The notes under the pieces are model-generated. The model searched no databases, was not told the DNA's origin, and worked only from the letters and a program-made list of their open reading frames with translations. Shown here one piece after another: positions 24,990-35,774 of a DNA stretch of 37,746 nucleotides. The DNA is taken from contig NZ_CAAHFN010000068.1 of NCBI RefSeq assembly GCF_900961225.1, forward strand, positions 1-37,746. The letters run 5' to 3'. The number at the start of each line of letters is the position of its first letter. Position 1 is the first letter of the stretch. Made by a program: the position numbers and the translations under genes. The DNA is from Modicisalibacter radicis (GTDB lineage: Bacteria; Pseudomonadota; Gammaproteobacteria; Pseudomonadales; Halomonadaceae).

Positions 24990-25459
24990 ACCGTGCCCCT
25001 GCCAGCGTCTGGCGCCGGCCGACGCACTTCTTCGCCTTCGGCCTGGGCAGCGGCGCCGTGCCGTTCGCCCCGGGCACCTTCGGCACCCTGGCGGCGATTC
25101 CCTTCTACTGGCTGATGTCGGGTCTCGAGCTGTCCTGGTACCTGGGGCTGATCCTGTTCGCCAGCCTGGTCGGCATCTGGCTGTGCGGCAAGACCTCGCG
25201 GGATCTCGGCGTCCACGACCATTCGGGGATCGTCTGGGACGAATTCGTCGGTTACTGGCTGACCATGGCCGCGGTGCCGTTCTCGTGGGAGGCGGCGTTG
25301 TGGGGCTTCGTGGTGTTCCGGATCTTCGACATCATCAAGCCCTGGCCGATCCGCTGGGTCGACCGGCGCATCGCCGGCGGCTTCGGCATCATGTTCGACG
25401 ACGTGCTCGCCGGGGTCTATGCCTGGAGTACCATGCATCTGTGGTTCTGGCTTCACTGA
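24986..25459 (+). CDS. pgpA: Phosphatidylglycerophosphatase A
   Basis: A 157-residue inner-membrane enzyme dephosphorylating phosphatidylglycerol phosphate. The conserved GLGSGAVPFAPGTFGTL start, VWDEFVGYWLTM, FRIFDIIKPWPI and MFDDVLAGVYA segments are all present among several hydrophobic stretches. ATG 24986 overlaps the thiL stop. The stop codon itself lies in the left arm of a strong hairpin (25456-25496). Confidence 0.95.
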   Translation: MNRAPASVWRRPTHFFAFGLGSGAVPFAPGTFGTLAAIPFYWLMSGLELSWYLGLILFASLVGIWLCGKTSRDLGVHDHSGIVWDEFVGYWLTMAAVPFSWEAALWGFVVFRIFDIIKPWPIRWVDRRIAGGFGIMFDDVLAGVYAWSTMHLWFWLH

Positions 25460-25496
25460 ACAAATGATCGCTTACTCCGCTCGCCCATTTGTTCAG
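25456..25496 (+). terminator. 11-bp perfect inverted repeat overlapping the pgpA stop
   Basis: CTGAACAAATG (25456-25466) and CATTTGTTCAG (25486-25496) form a perfect 11-bp stem with a 19-base loop. The left arm contains the pgpA TGA. Only a short pyrimidine stretch follows, so it is an unusual terminator or an mRNA 3'-end stabiliser for the rib-nus-thi-pgp transcript. Confidence 0.5.
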
Positions 25497-25551
25497 CGCT
25501 TCTAAAGTCTAGCCTCGGTTCGAAGTCGTGAAGGACGAGAAGGGGAGTCGC

Positions 25552-26826
25552 ATGCGCAAGAGATGGCCGGTGATCGCGCTGGCGCTGATCGTCGGCGTGG
25601 CGGGGTACCTGGGTGCCCAGGCCTATTCGAGTCATGTCTTCGAGCGCGAGCTGGCGAGGAGCGTGGCGCGCATCAACGCCGAGGGGCGCTGGCAGGCCGA
25701 GCGCGACGTCGGCGAGCGCGGCTGGTTCCATTCCGAGGGTCGTATCGCGCTGAGCCCGGCCGGCGAGGGCGGCGACTGGCGGCTCGTGCTGCCCTTTGAC
25801 GCGCGCCACGGCATCTTGCACACCCGCCTCGCCGGTGCGCTGCAGGTGATGCTGGCCGGCGACGACGCGGCCGCCACCGAACCCCGGGCGCTGTTCGGCG
25901 ACGTTCTGGCCAGCGCCGAACCGCGCTGGACCGCGACGCTGGATCATTTCGACCGTCGTGGCGAGGCGCGTATCGTGTTCGCCGCCTTCGAACGGGCGAC
26001 GCCGGCCGGCCGGCTCGCCTTCACCGGCGCCGAGCTCGACATCGAAGGGCGCCACGGCGATCTGCGCTTGACCGGCCAGGTCGCCCCGCTGCGGCTCGAG
26101 CAGGGCGACAGGCAACTGATCGCGGGGCCGGTGTTCGTCAACAATCGCTATCGCTTCGATGCCCGCGGCGAGTATTACCACCAGCGCAACGAACTGATCC
26201 TCGATTCGCTGGAATACCGCGATCCACAGCGTGCGACGCTCGTCCTGAGAACGCTTCGCTACGCCGACGAGACCCGGCTCGAGCGGGACCTGCAGGTGGC
26301 CTTGAGCCTGTCGCTGGAGCAGGCCCGGGTCGCCGAGCAGCCGCTGCTTGCCGGCAATGCCGAACTGGCCCTGGCGCGCCTCGACGGCGATGCGGTGCGT
26401 GACCTGGTCGGCGAGCTGGGGGCATTGCTGCAGGCGGGCGATCTCGCCAGCCTCGACGAGACCGCCCGGCGGCGGTTGCTGGCGCGGCTCGAGCCGATGG
26501 TCCTGGCGACGCTGGCCGACTCGCCGCGACTCACCCTCGAGGCCGTGAACCTGTCGAGCGCGATGTTCGGGGTCGACATGCGCGGCCACGGCGAGCTGAC
26601 GTTCGACGGTACCGACAGCCAGGCACTGGAGATTGCCGATCTGGGGCAGGCGGCGACCCGCGGTCCCTGGCGCGAGCGCCTCGACGGGCGGATCGAAGCC
26701 TACGACGTACCGCCGCTGCTGTTGATGCAGCTTGGCCTGCCGCTGGACACCCGTCGATTGACGCTGCGGGTGGTGGATGGCGCGCTGCGTCTCAATGGTC
26801 GAGAACTCTCTGAATTGCCTTTATAA
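25552..26826 (+). CDS. DUF945 (YdgA-like) family protein
   Basis: A 424-residue protein with an N-terminal membrane anchor (hydrophobic at about residues 5-22) and a long, beta-rich periplasmic part. The pattern of short repeated blocks, a FHSEGRIAL segment near residue 63, and a C-terminal DLGQAATRGPW...LRLNGRELSELPL end fit the DUF945/YdgA group. Function of that family is not established. ATG 25552 follows AAGGGGAG. It lies alone between pgpA and lon, separated from lon by 78 bases that appear to hold a heat-shock promoter. Confidence 0.75.
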   Translation: MRKRWPVIALALIVGVAGYLGAQAYSSHVFERELARSVARINAEGRWQAERDVGERGWFHSEGRIALSPAGEGGDWRLVLPFDARHGILHTRLAGALQVMLAGDDAAATEPRALFGDVLASAEPRWTATLDHFDRRGEARIVFAAFERATPAGRLAFTGAELDIEGRHGDLRLTGQVAPLRLEQGDRQLIAGPVFVNNRYRFDARGEYYHQRNELILDSLEYRDPQRATLVLRTLRYADETRLERDLQVALSLSLEQARVAEQPLLAGNAELALARLDGDAVRDLVGELGALLQAGDLASLDETARRRLLARLEPMVLATLADSPRLTLEAVNLSSAMFGVDMRGHGELTFDGTDSQALEIADLGQAATRGPWRERLDGRIEAYDVPPLLLMQLGLPLDTRRLTLRVVDGALRLNGRELSELPL

Positions 26827-26827
26827 G

Positions 26828-26854
26828 CTTGAACTTCGTCTGCGGTGCCCGCAT
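26828..26854 (+). promoter_or_regulatory. Candidate sigma-32 heat-shock promoter of lon
   Basis: CTTGAAC (26828-26834) and CCGCAT (26849-26854) are separated by 14 bases. This is close to the heat-shock consensus CTTGAAA and CCCCAT with 11-16 bases between. The site is 50 bases before the lon ATG. A GGCCAA-TC-TTGGCC dyad (26870-26883) lies in the presumed leader. Confidence 0.5.
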
Positions 26855-26904
26855 TGCATGCAGCATGGCGGCCAATCTTGGCCCGGCGGACACTAAGGTG
26901 AACG

Positions 26905-29325
<2,421 letters not shown>

Positions 29326-29336
29326 CGGTCCGATCC

Positions 29337-29381
29337 TGGGCGGCGAACGCGTATAATCCTGTGCTCGCAGCTCGCCGCCCA
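29337..29381 (+). promoter_or_regulatory. Long inverted repeat enclosing a TATAAT box upstream of thiB
   Basis: TGGGCGGCGA (29337-29346) and TCGCCGCCCA (29372-29381) are perfect 10-base arms around 25 bases that include TATAAT (29352-29357). The -10 match is perfect, but the -35 region is weak. The repeat could be a terminator for lon, an operator over the thiB promoter, or both. It does not contain the TPP-riboswitch core. Confidence 0.45.
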
Positions 29382-29403
29382 TGACACGACCAGGAAACGA
29401 CTT

Positions 29404-30408
29404 ATGCATCGACAGGCGATCGCCGGCGCCCTGGCGCTGGCGGCTTTGCTCGGCAGCGCCGCGGCCCAGGCCGAGGACACGCTCACCGTCTATACCTACG
29501 ACGCCTTCGTCTCCGAATGGGGCCCGGGGCCCGTGGTCAAGCAGGCGTTCGAGGCGCAGTGCGATTGCCGCGTGCGCTTCGTCGCCCTCGATGGCGGCGT
29601 CGGCATTCTTCAGCGGCTGCGCCTCGAGGGCGAGGGCAGTGCCGCCGACGTGGTGCTGGGACTGGACATGAACCTGATGGCCAGCGCCCGCCAGTCGGGA
29701 CTGCTGGCGCCCCACGGCGTCGATCTGGCGCCGCTGTCGCTGCCCGTGGAGTGGAGCGACGACACCTTCGTGCCGTTCGACTGGGCGCCGTTCGCCTTCG
29801 TCTACGACACCCAGGCGCTCGACGATCCGCCGACGAGCTTCGAGGCGTTGATCGACGCTCCGGACGATCTCAAGATCATCATCCAGGACCCGCGCACCAG
29901 CACCCCGGGGCTGGGCCTGCTGTTGTGGATCAAGCACGCCTACGGCGAGCGCGCCGACGGGATCTGGCAGGGCCTGCAGCCGCACATCCTGACCGTCACC
30001 CGCGACTGGAGCGAGGCCTACTTCTCGCTGTTCATGAACGGCGAGGCGCCGATGGTGCTTTCCTACGCCACCTCGCCGGCCTACCACATGGCGGTCGAGG
30101 ACACCGACCGCTATCAGGCGCTCGAATTCGACGAGGGCCACTACCTGCAGGTCGAGGTCGCGGCGCGAACGCGCCATGGCGAACATCCCGAACTGGCCCG
30201 TGAATTCCTCGACTTCATGCTCGGCAGCGAGTTCCAGAACACCTTGCCGCTGACCAACGTCATGTATCCGGCGGTCGACCTGGGCGAGGCGCTGCCGGAC
30301 GTCTTCTCGAAACTGATCGACCCCGAGGTCTATACCTTCCCGCCGCAGCAGGTTCATCGCCACCGGCGGGAGTGGATCGACGAGTGGCTGCGCGCCAGCA
30401 CGCGCTGA
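29404..30408 (+). CDS. thiB: Thiamine ABC transporter, periplasmic binding protein
   Basis: A 334-residue periplasmic protein with a signal peptide (hydrophobic about 6-20, likely cut after AAAQA). The mature start DTLTVYTYDAFVSEWGPGPVVK and the ADVVLGLDMNLM segment match ThiB/TbpA, which binds thiamine and its phosphates. ATG 29404 follows AGGAAA. Its stop overlaps the thiP start by one base (TGATG). It feeds thiamine to the ThiPQ pump encoded next. Confidence 0.95.
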   Translation: MHRQAIAGALALAALLGSAAAQAEDTLTVYTYDAFVSEWGPGPVVKQAFEAQCDCRVRFVALDGGVGILQRLRLEGEGSAADVVLGLDMNLMASARQSGLLAPHGVDLAPLSLPVEWSDDTFVPFDWAPFAFVYDTQALDDPPTSFEALIDAPDDLKIIIQDPRTSTPGLGLLLWIKHAYGERADGIWQGLQPHILTVTRDWSEAYFSLFMNGEAPMVLSYATSPAYHMAVEDTDRYQALEFDEGHYLQVEVAARTRHGEHPELAREFLDFMLGSEFQNTLPLTNVMYPAVDLGEALPDVFSKLIDPEVYTFPPQQVHRHRREWIDEWLRASTR

Positions 30409-32072
30409 TGCGAGGCGTCGCGCTGACGCGTCGGGCCCCGCTGTGGCTGGGCGGGCTGGCCTGGCTGGCGGTGGTCGGCATGGGCCTGGCCAGCCTGGCG
30501 GCGTTGCTCTCGCGGGCGACGCTGGCCGATGCCGCCGCGCTGTGGCGCGATCCGTACCTGATGGGCGTGGTGCGCTTCACGCTCACCCAGGCCACACTGT
30601 CGACGCTGGCCAGCGTCGCCCTGGCGCTGCCGGTGGCCATTGCCCTGGCGCGGCGGCCGCGCTTTCCCGGGCGGCGGGCGTTGCTGCGGGCCATGGAGCT
30701 ATCGCTGGTGGTGCCCACGCTGATCGCGCTGTTCGGGCTGGTCGCGGTGCACGGTCGCCAGGGCTGGGCGGCGCCGCTGTGGCGCGCGTTGACCGGCGAG
30801 CCGGCGGGCTATCTCTACGGCCTGTCGGGGATCGTGCTGGCCCATGTGTTCTACAACCTGCCGCTGACCGCGCGGTTGCTGCTGCAGGCGCTCGAACGTC
30901 AGCCGGAGCCCAACTGGCGGCTGGCCGCGCAGCTCGGCCTGACCCGCCGGGCGCTCTGGCGGGCGCTGGAGTGGCCGGTGATCCGCCGGGTGCTGCCGCG
31001 GCTGGCGGCGCTGGTGTTCACGCTGTGCTTCACCAGCTTCGCCATCGTCATGACGCTGGGCGGCGGGCCGCGGGCGACCACCCTCGAGGTCGCGCTCTAT
31101 CAGGCGCTCAAGTTCGAGGGCGATCTGGCCCAGGCCGCCCTGCTGGCGCTGGTTCAACTGATCATCTGCCTGTCGTTGTGGGCGCTGGCGCTGCGCCATG
31201 GCGACGCCACGCAACTGATCGCCGGCAGTGGGCGGCGCATGCCGTTGGGACGCTGGTGGCGGCGCGATGCGCAGGGCCTGTCGCGCTACCTGGACGCGGC
31301 CTGGCTGGCGGGGCTGGCGCTGTTGCTGCTGCCGCCCCTGGCGGCGGTGGTGGTGGCCGGGCTGGGTGGTGTGCCGGAGTTGCTGTCGCGCGGTTCCTCG
31401 TTGTGGCCGGCCATGGCGCTGAGCCTCGTCATGGCCTCGGTGGCCGGTATCGGCGCGCTGCTGGTGGCGCTGATGCTGCTGGTGGGCAGCGCCTGGCTGC
31501 AGCGCCGGGAGCGCGGTGGCACGGCGGCGCTGATGGAGGGCGGCGGTCAGTTGATCCTGGTGATCCCCGCGCTGGTGCTGGGGACCGGGCTGTTCCTGCT
31601 GCTGCGCCCGAGCCTGGGAGGCGGCTGGCAGGGCTACGCGCTGGTGGTGCTGGTCAATGCCTGCATGGCGCTGCCCTTCGCCATGCAGGTGCTCAGGGGC
31701 ACGCTGTTCGATGTGCCGGTTGCGCAACGCCGGCTGGCCGACCAGCTGGGCATCCACGGCGTGGCGCGCTGGCGCTGGCTGGTGTGGCCGCGGTTGCGCC
31801 GCCCGCTGGGGCTGGCACTGGCCTATGCGATGACGCTGTCGCTGGGCGACTTCAGCGTGATCGCGCTGTTCGGCAGCCCCAGTCGGCCGACCCTGCCGAT
31901 GCTGCTCTATCAGCAGCTGGGCGGCTACCGCTGGCAGGGGGCCGCAGCGACAGCGCTGGTGTTGCTGGTGGTCGTGGTGGCGGTGTTCTCGCTGCTCGAG
32001 CGCGTGTCCCGCCGCCTGCCGCGCTATCGCCAATCCCTTTACTGGCCGGGCGGAGCCGAATCTCATGCTTGA
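30408..32072 (+). CDS. thiP: Thiamine ABC transporter, permease
   Basis: A 554-residue inner-membrane protein with about 12 hydrophobic segments arranged as two fused permease halves. Each half has an EAA-like loop: LAAQLGLTRRALWRALEWP in the first and LADQLGIHGVARWRWLVWP in the second; these contact the ATPase. This doubled layout is the ThiP/iron(III) permease type, and context makes it ThiP. ATG 30408 overlaps the thiB stop. It is slightly longer than E. coli ThiP (536 residues). Confidence 0.95.
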   Translation: MRGVALTRRAPLWLGGLAWLAVVGMGLASLAALLSRATLADAAALWRDPYLMGVVRFTLTQATLSTLASVALALPVAIALARRPRFPGRRALLRAMELSLVVPTLIALFGLVAVHGRQGWAAPLWRALTGEPAGYLYGLSGIVLAHVFYNLPLTARLLLQALERQPEPNWRLAAQLGLTRRALWRALEWPVIRRVLPRLAALVFTLCFTSFAIVMTLGGGPRATTLEVALYQALKFEGDLAQAALLALVQLIICLSLWALALRHGDATQLIAGSGRRMPLGRWWRRDAQGLSRYLDAAWLAGLALLLLPPLAAVVVAGLGGVPELLSRGSSLWPAMALSLVMASVAGIGALLVALMLLVGSAWLQRRERGGTAALMEGGGQLILVIPALVLGTGLFLLLRPSLGGGWQGYALVVLVNACMALPFAMQVLRGTLFDVPVAQRRLADQLGIHGVARWRWLVWPRLRRPLGLALAYAMTLSLGDFSVIALFGSPSRPTLPMLLYQQLGGYRWQGAAATALVLLVVVVAVFSLLERVSRRLPRYRQSLYWPGGAESHA

Positions 32073-32712
32073 ATGTCGCGAGTTGCGTTTCCACTACCGG
32101 CGCGCCGATCCCGGCGAGACGCCGGACTTCTGCTTCAGCCTGGCCCTCGCGCCGGGCGAATGCCTGGCGGTGCAGGGCCCCTCGGGAGGCGGCAAGAGCA
32201 CGCTGCTGAGCCTGATCGCCGGTTTTCTCGAGCCATCCTCGGGCTGGCTGGGCTGGAACGGCGAGGCCTGGCGCGACCGTCCGCCCTGGCGGCGTCCGCT
32301 GACCACGGTCTTCCAGGAGCACAACCTGTTCGAGCATCTGCCGGTGTGGGCCAACATCGGGCTCGGCCTGGCGCCCGACCTCAGGCTCGATGCCGCCGCC
32401 CATCGGCGTATCCGCGACGGGCTCGACGGTGTGGGGCTCGGCGGCCTGCACGATCGGCTGCCCGATGCGCTGTCGGGCGGTCAACGCCAGCGCGTGGCGC
32501 TGTTGCGCGCGTTGCTGCGCGAACAGCCGCTGCTGTTGCTCGACGAGCCGTTCAGCGGCCTGGACGACGATAACCGTCGGCACTTGTGGGCGCTGGTCCG
32601 CGAGCAGCGGCGGCGGGGCGTGGCGGTGCTGCTGGTCAGCCACGACAGCGAGGATGTCCAGGCGCTGTCCGATCGGCGTCTTTTCCTGCGTGAAGGGCGG
32701 TTGATGACCTAG
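32065..32712 (+). CDS. thiQ: Thiamine ABC transporter, ATP-binding protein
   Basis: A 215-residue ABC ATPase. Walker A GPSGGGKST (38-46), Q-loop VFQEHNLF (82-89), signature LSGGQRQR (136-143), Walker B LLLLDEP (156-162) and the H-loop SHD are complete. It energises ThiP. The gene overlaps thiP by eight bases, so the three cistrons are tightly coupled. The next gene converges on it. Confidence 0.95.
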   Translation: MLECRELRFHYRRADPGETPDFCFSLALAPGECLAVQGPSGGGKSTLLSLIAGFLEPSSGWLGWNGEAWRDRPPWRRPLTTVFQEHNLFEHLPVWANIGLGLAPDLRLDAAAHRRIRDGLDGVGLGGLHDRLPDALSGGQRQRVALLRALLREQPLLLLDEPFSGLDDDNRRHLWALVREQRRRGVAVLLVSHDSEDVQALSDRRLFLREGRLMT

Positions 32713-32767
32713 GCCGCGATCGGGGGCGGAAAGCGGAGGGTGGTCGATCGATGCCATGGCCAACCGG

Positions 32768-32791
32768 CCGGGCGGCCCCAAGGTCGCCCGG
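32768..32791. terminator. GC-rich hairpin between thiQ and the convergent secreted-protein gene
   Basis: CCGGGCG (32768-32774) and CGCCCGG (32785-32791) form a 7-bp stem with a 10-base loop, midway in the 94-bp convergent gap. There is no T-run on either side, so intrinsic termination is uncertain. Confidence 0.35.
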
Positions 32792-32806
32792 TACGGGTGG
32801 ATTGGT

Positions 32807-33190
32807 TTACTGACTGCTGCCGCCGGTCGAGCCGCTATCGCTGCCGCTCGAACCGCTATCGCTGTCACCGGTCGCGCCGCTGTCGGTGCCGTCGCCGGCA
32901 TCGGTGTCGCCCTGGCTGGAGCCCGAACCGCTGCCGGCGCTGGTTCCGCCAGTGGAGTCACTTTCGCTGCCTTCGCCGAGGCTTTCTTCCTGCGGGCATT
33001 GGCCGCTGTCATCCTGAGCCGCTTCCGAGCACTCCTGGGACATGCCGGCGCCCCCCGATTCGTTCATGCCCTCCGTGGACGTGCCGCTGGATTCGTTGGC
33101 GAGTGCGCTTCCGGCGGTCAGCAATCCCGTCAACAGCAGAGTGGTAGCAAAGGCGTGCAGTCTGGTCGTTTTCTTCAATGCAGATTCCAT
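32807..33190 (-). CDS. Secreted Ser/Gly/Asp-rich low-complexity protein
   Basis: A 127-residue protein with a clear signal peptide (MESALKKTTRLHAF, a hydrophobic core, likely cut after AGSALA). The mature part is almost entirely Ser, Gly, Asp, Thr and Glu, with irregular SGS/DSG repeats in the C-terminal half, two cysteines (QECSE, GQCPQ) in the middle and strongly negative charge. AAGGAG precedes ATG 33190 by nine bases, supporting real translation. I do not recognise a family. The acidic composition fits a halophile's envelope or secreted protein, or a metal or cation binder; both are guesses. Low-complexity coding sequence in high-GC DNA can arise by chance, but the signal peptide and ribosome site argue against that here. 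Confidence 0.65.
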   Translation of the reverse strand: MESALKKTTRLHAFATTLLLTGLLTAGSALANESSGTSTEGMNESGGAGMSQECSEAAQDDSGQCPQEESLGEGSESDSTGGTSAGSGSGSSQGDTDAGDGTDSGATGDSDSGSSGSDSGSTGGSSQ

Positions 33191-33499
33191 GAACTACTCC
33201 TTGATTCGTAGAAATCCTGCCAGGTGGAATGAGCCGTCGGGCGCGGATGGCCCTTCGACCGACGCTATTTCCCGTCGCGTCATTTTTCACGATAGTGCCG
33301 CGGCGGCGGGTTCGCCACGAAATTCTGCAGTGTCGTTCCGGGACCGGCCCGCTGGTTTCGGTCGGGGAGACATGACAGAATCGATTGCCCACCTGGACAC
33401 AACTGCAGACCATCCGGCCCCGCCCTGGCGGGCCTTGCCGAGCCGTTGTCAGCGATTGACAGGCTGCGGTGAAAGATGGCTAGCCAAGACGAGGATCGC
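33191..33499. promoter_or_regulatory. Divergent intergenic region upstream of ilvD
   Basis: These 309 bases separate the secreted-protein gene (minus) from ilvD (plus) and hold no convincing gene. A dyad TGTCA-GCGAT-TGACA lies at 33447-33461, its right half forming TTGACA (33456-33461), a perfect -35 hexamer, but no good -10 stands 17 bases on. No leader peptide rich in branched-chain residues or attenuator is evident. Confidence 0.4.
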
Positions 33500-35344
33500 A
33501 TGCCCGAGTATCGCTCACGCACCACCACCGCCGGCCGCAACATGGCCGGCGCCCGCGCCCTGTGGCGCGCCACCGGGATGAACGACGAGGATTTCCACAA
33601 GCCGATCGTCGCCGTCGCCAACTCCTTCACCCAGTTCGTGCCCGGGCACGTCCATCTCAAGGACATGGGCCAGCTGGTGGCGCGCGAGATCGAGAAGGCC
33701 GGCGGGGTGGCCAAGGAGTTCAACACCATCGCCGTCGACGACGGCATCGCCATGGGCCACGACGGCATGCTCTATTCGCTGCCCAGCCGCGACATCATCG
33801 CCGACAGCGTCGAGTACATGGTCAACGCCCACTGCGCCGACGCGCTGGTGTGCATCTCCAACTGCGACAAGATCACCCCGGGGATGCTGATGGCGGCGAT
33901 GCGCCTCGACGTGCCGACGATCTTCGTCTCGGGCGGGCCGATGGAGGCGGGCAAGACCAAGCTGCTCGACCATGGCCTGGACCTGGTCGATGCGATGGTG
34001 ATGGCGGCCGACGACAGCGTGGATGACGACACGCTCGACGAGGTCGAGCGCAGCGCCTGCCCGACCTGTGGCAGCTGCTCGGGCATGTTCACCGCCAATT
34101 CGATGAACTGCCTGACCGAGGCGCTGGGACTGGCGCTACCCGGCAACGGCACGGTGCTGGCGACCCACAGCGACCGGCGCCGGCTGTTCGAGAACGCCGG
34201 TGCGCGCATCGTCGAACTGGCCAAGCGCTACTACGAGAATGACGAGGCGCACCTGCTGCCGCGGGCGATCGGTTCCAAGGATGCCTTCAAGAACGCCATG
34301 ACGCTGGACATCGCCATGGGCGGCTCGACCAACACCATTCTGCACCTGCTGGCGGCGGCCCAGGAGGCCGAGGTCGACTTCACCCTGGCCGACATCGATC
34401 GGCTCTCCCGCGAGGTGCCGCAGTTGTGCAAGCTGGCGCCCAACACCCAGCAGTATCACATCGAGGATTGTCATCGGGCCGGCGGGATCATGGGCATTCT
34501 CGGCGAGCTCGATCGCGCCGGAGTCCTCAATACCGCGGTGCCCACGGTCTATGGCGACAGCCTGGCCGAGGCGCTGGATAGCTGGGACATCATGCGCAAC
34601 CCGACGCCCGAGGTGGTCGAGTTCTTCAAGGCCGGCCCTGGCGGCGTGCGCACCCAGCAGGCGTTTTCGCAGTCGGCGCGCTGGCCGAGCCTCGACGGCG
34701 ACCGCTCCAGCGGCTGCATCCGCGATCTCGATCACGCCTTCTCGAGGCAGGGCGGACTGGCGGTACTCTTCGGCAATATCGCCGAGGATGGCTGCGTGGT
34801 GAAGACCGCCGGCGTCGACGACTCGATCCTGGTCTTCGAGGGCCCGGCCCACGTGGTCGAGTCCCAGGATCAGGCGGTCGAGCACGTGCTCGAGGGCAAG
34901 GTCGAGGAGGGCGAGGTAGTGGTGATCCGCTACGAAGGCCCGAAGGGCGGGCCGGGCATGCAGGAGATGCTCTATCCGACCTCGTATCTCAAGTCAAAGG
35001 GGCTGGGAAAGGCCTGCGCCCTGCTGACCGACGGGCGCTTCTCGGGCGGCACTTCGGGGCTGTCGATCGGCCACGTCTCGCCCGAGGCGGCGGCGGGCGG
35101 GGCGATTGGGCTGGTCGAGAACGGCGACCCGATCCGCATCGACATTCCCAATCGGCGCATCGACGTGCAACTGCCGGATGACGAACTGGCGCGTCGCCGC
35201 GCGGCGATGGAGGCGCGCGGCGGCGAGGCCTGGAAGCCGGCCATCCAGCGCGTGCGCAAGGTGTCGGCGGCGCTGAAGGCCTATGCGCTGCTGGCGACCT
35301 CGGCCGACCGCGGCGCGGTGCGCGACCTGTCCAAGCTCGATTGA
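33500..35344 (+). CDS. ilvD: Dihydroxy-acid dehydratase
   Basis: A 614-residue iron-sulfur dehydratase of valine, isoleucine and pantothenate synthesis. Cluster cysteines are in SNCDKITPG and [12 protein letters not shown], with the [21 protein letters not shown] and [11 protein letters not shown] segments all present. ATG 33500 ([15 protein letters not shown]) gives the E. coli-like N-terminus and length (616 in E. coli); ATG 33476 in frame would add eight residues. The gene stands alone, not in an ilv operon. A terminator-like hairpin follows 57 bases after the stop. Confidence 0.97.
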   Translation: MPEYRSRTTTAGRNMAGARALWRATGMNDEDFHKPIVAVANSFTQFVPGHVHLKDMGQLVAREIEKAGGVAKEFNTIAVDDGIAMGHDGMLYSLPSRDIIADSVEYMVNAHCADALVCISNCDKITPGMLMAAMRLDVPTIFVSGGPMEAGKTKLLDHGLDLVDAMVMAADDSVDDDTLDEVERSACPTCGSCSGMFTANSMNCLTEALGLALPGNGTVLATHSDRRRLFENAGARIVELAKRYYENDEAHLLPRAIGSKDAFKNAMTLDIAMGGSTNTILHLLAAAQEAEVDFTLADIDRLSREVPQLCKLAPNTQQYHIEDCHRAGGIMGILGELDRAGVLNTAVPTVYGDSLAEALDSWDIMRNPTPEVVEFFKAGPGGVRTQQAFSQSARWPSLDGDRSSGCIRDLDHAFSRQGGLAVLFGNIAEDGCVVKTAGVDDSILVFEGPAHVVESQDQAVEHVLEGKVEEGEVVVIRYEGPKGGPGMQEMLYPTSYLKSKGLGKACALLTDGRFSGGTSGLSIGHVSPEAAAGGAIGLVENGDPIRIDIPNRRIDVQLPDDELARRRAAMEARGGEAWKPAIQRVRKVSAALKAYALLATSADRGAVRDLSKLD

Positions 35345-35400
35345 GCCGGACGCCTGGGGACGTAAAAGCCACGCCAGGACCGCAGGGGGCCGCAAGACAA

Positions 35401-35424
35401 GGCCCGTGGCGCTTGCCACGGGCC
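35401..35424. terminator. Terminator-like hairpin between ilvD and the small minus-strand gene
   Basis: GGCCCGTGGC-GCTT-GCCACGGGCC is a perfect 10-bp stem with a four-base loop. On the minus strand it is followed by TTGTCTTG, a weak T-rich tail. It can serve both converging genes. Confidence 0.65.
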
Positions 35425-35482
35425 CTGGAATTCCGGCATCGTCGTTGCGCCTCGGGTCTTGCGCGTGTCGCATCGACCGATG

Positions 35483-35593
35483 TCACGCGGCCTGGCGGGC
35501 GTCCTCGCCGGGCTCGTCCGCGAGTGCCTCGAGCAGGCATTCGGTGGCATACCATATATTCAGCAATTCCAGACTTTCTTCGGAGCAGCACAT
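35483..35593 (-). CDS. Small protein of 36 residues, unknown function
   Basis: A short reading frame starting at ATG 35593 with an excellent ribosome site, GGGAGGT, seven bases upstream. It encodes MCCSEESLELLNIWYATECL followed by LEALADEPGEDARQAA. The peptide has adjacent cysteines at positions 2-3 and another at 19, a predicted amphipathic helix over residues 5-24 and an acidic C-terminal tail. A strong hairpin lies 58 bases past the stop. Though the frame stays open further upstream, the ribosome site marks this start. I do not recognise a family. Cytosolic location is likely because no signal peptide or membrane helix is present. Confidence 0.6.
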   Translation of the reverse strand: MCCSEESLELLNIWYATECLLEALADEPGEDARQAA

Positions 35594-35701
35594 CGTCGCT
35601 ACCTCCCGGTCGAGTGGATAAAACTCGCAATGCTCACTTACAGTGGGCAGTAATGAGTATGGTTGACTAGACCAAGGTCGACATGACGTTTCTTTGAACA
35701 T

Positions 35702-35715
35702 TTGACGATCGTCAA
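35702..35715. promoter_or_regulatory. Perfect 14-bp palindrome upstream of ydgJ
   Basis: TTGACGATCGTCAA reads the same on both strands. It lies 60 bases before the ydgJ start and also upstream of the divergent small gene. Its TTGACG half could be a -35 element, so a regulator bound here could control ydgJ. A second dyad (CGGCTT...AAGCCCG) follows at about 35717-35738. Confidence 0.45.
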
Positions 35716-35774
35716 CGCGGCTTTTTGCATAAGCCCGCGGGGGCGCGATGGCCCGCATGGACAAGGAGGAAGTA

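Noticed and set aside
29326..29403. TPP riboswitch before thiB
   Set aside because: The leader is too short and lacks the conserved CTGAGA and ACCTGA core elements.
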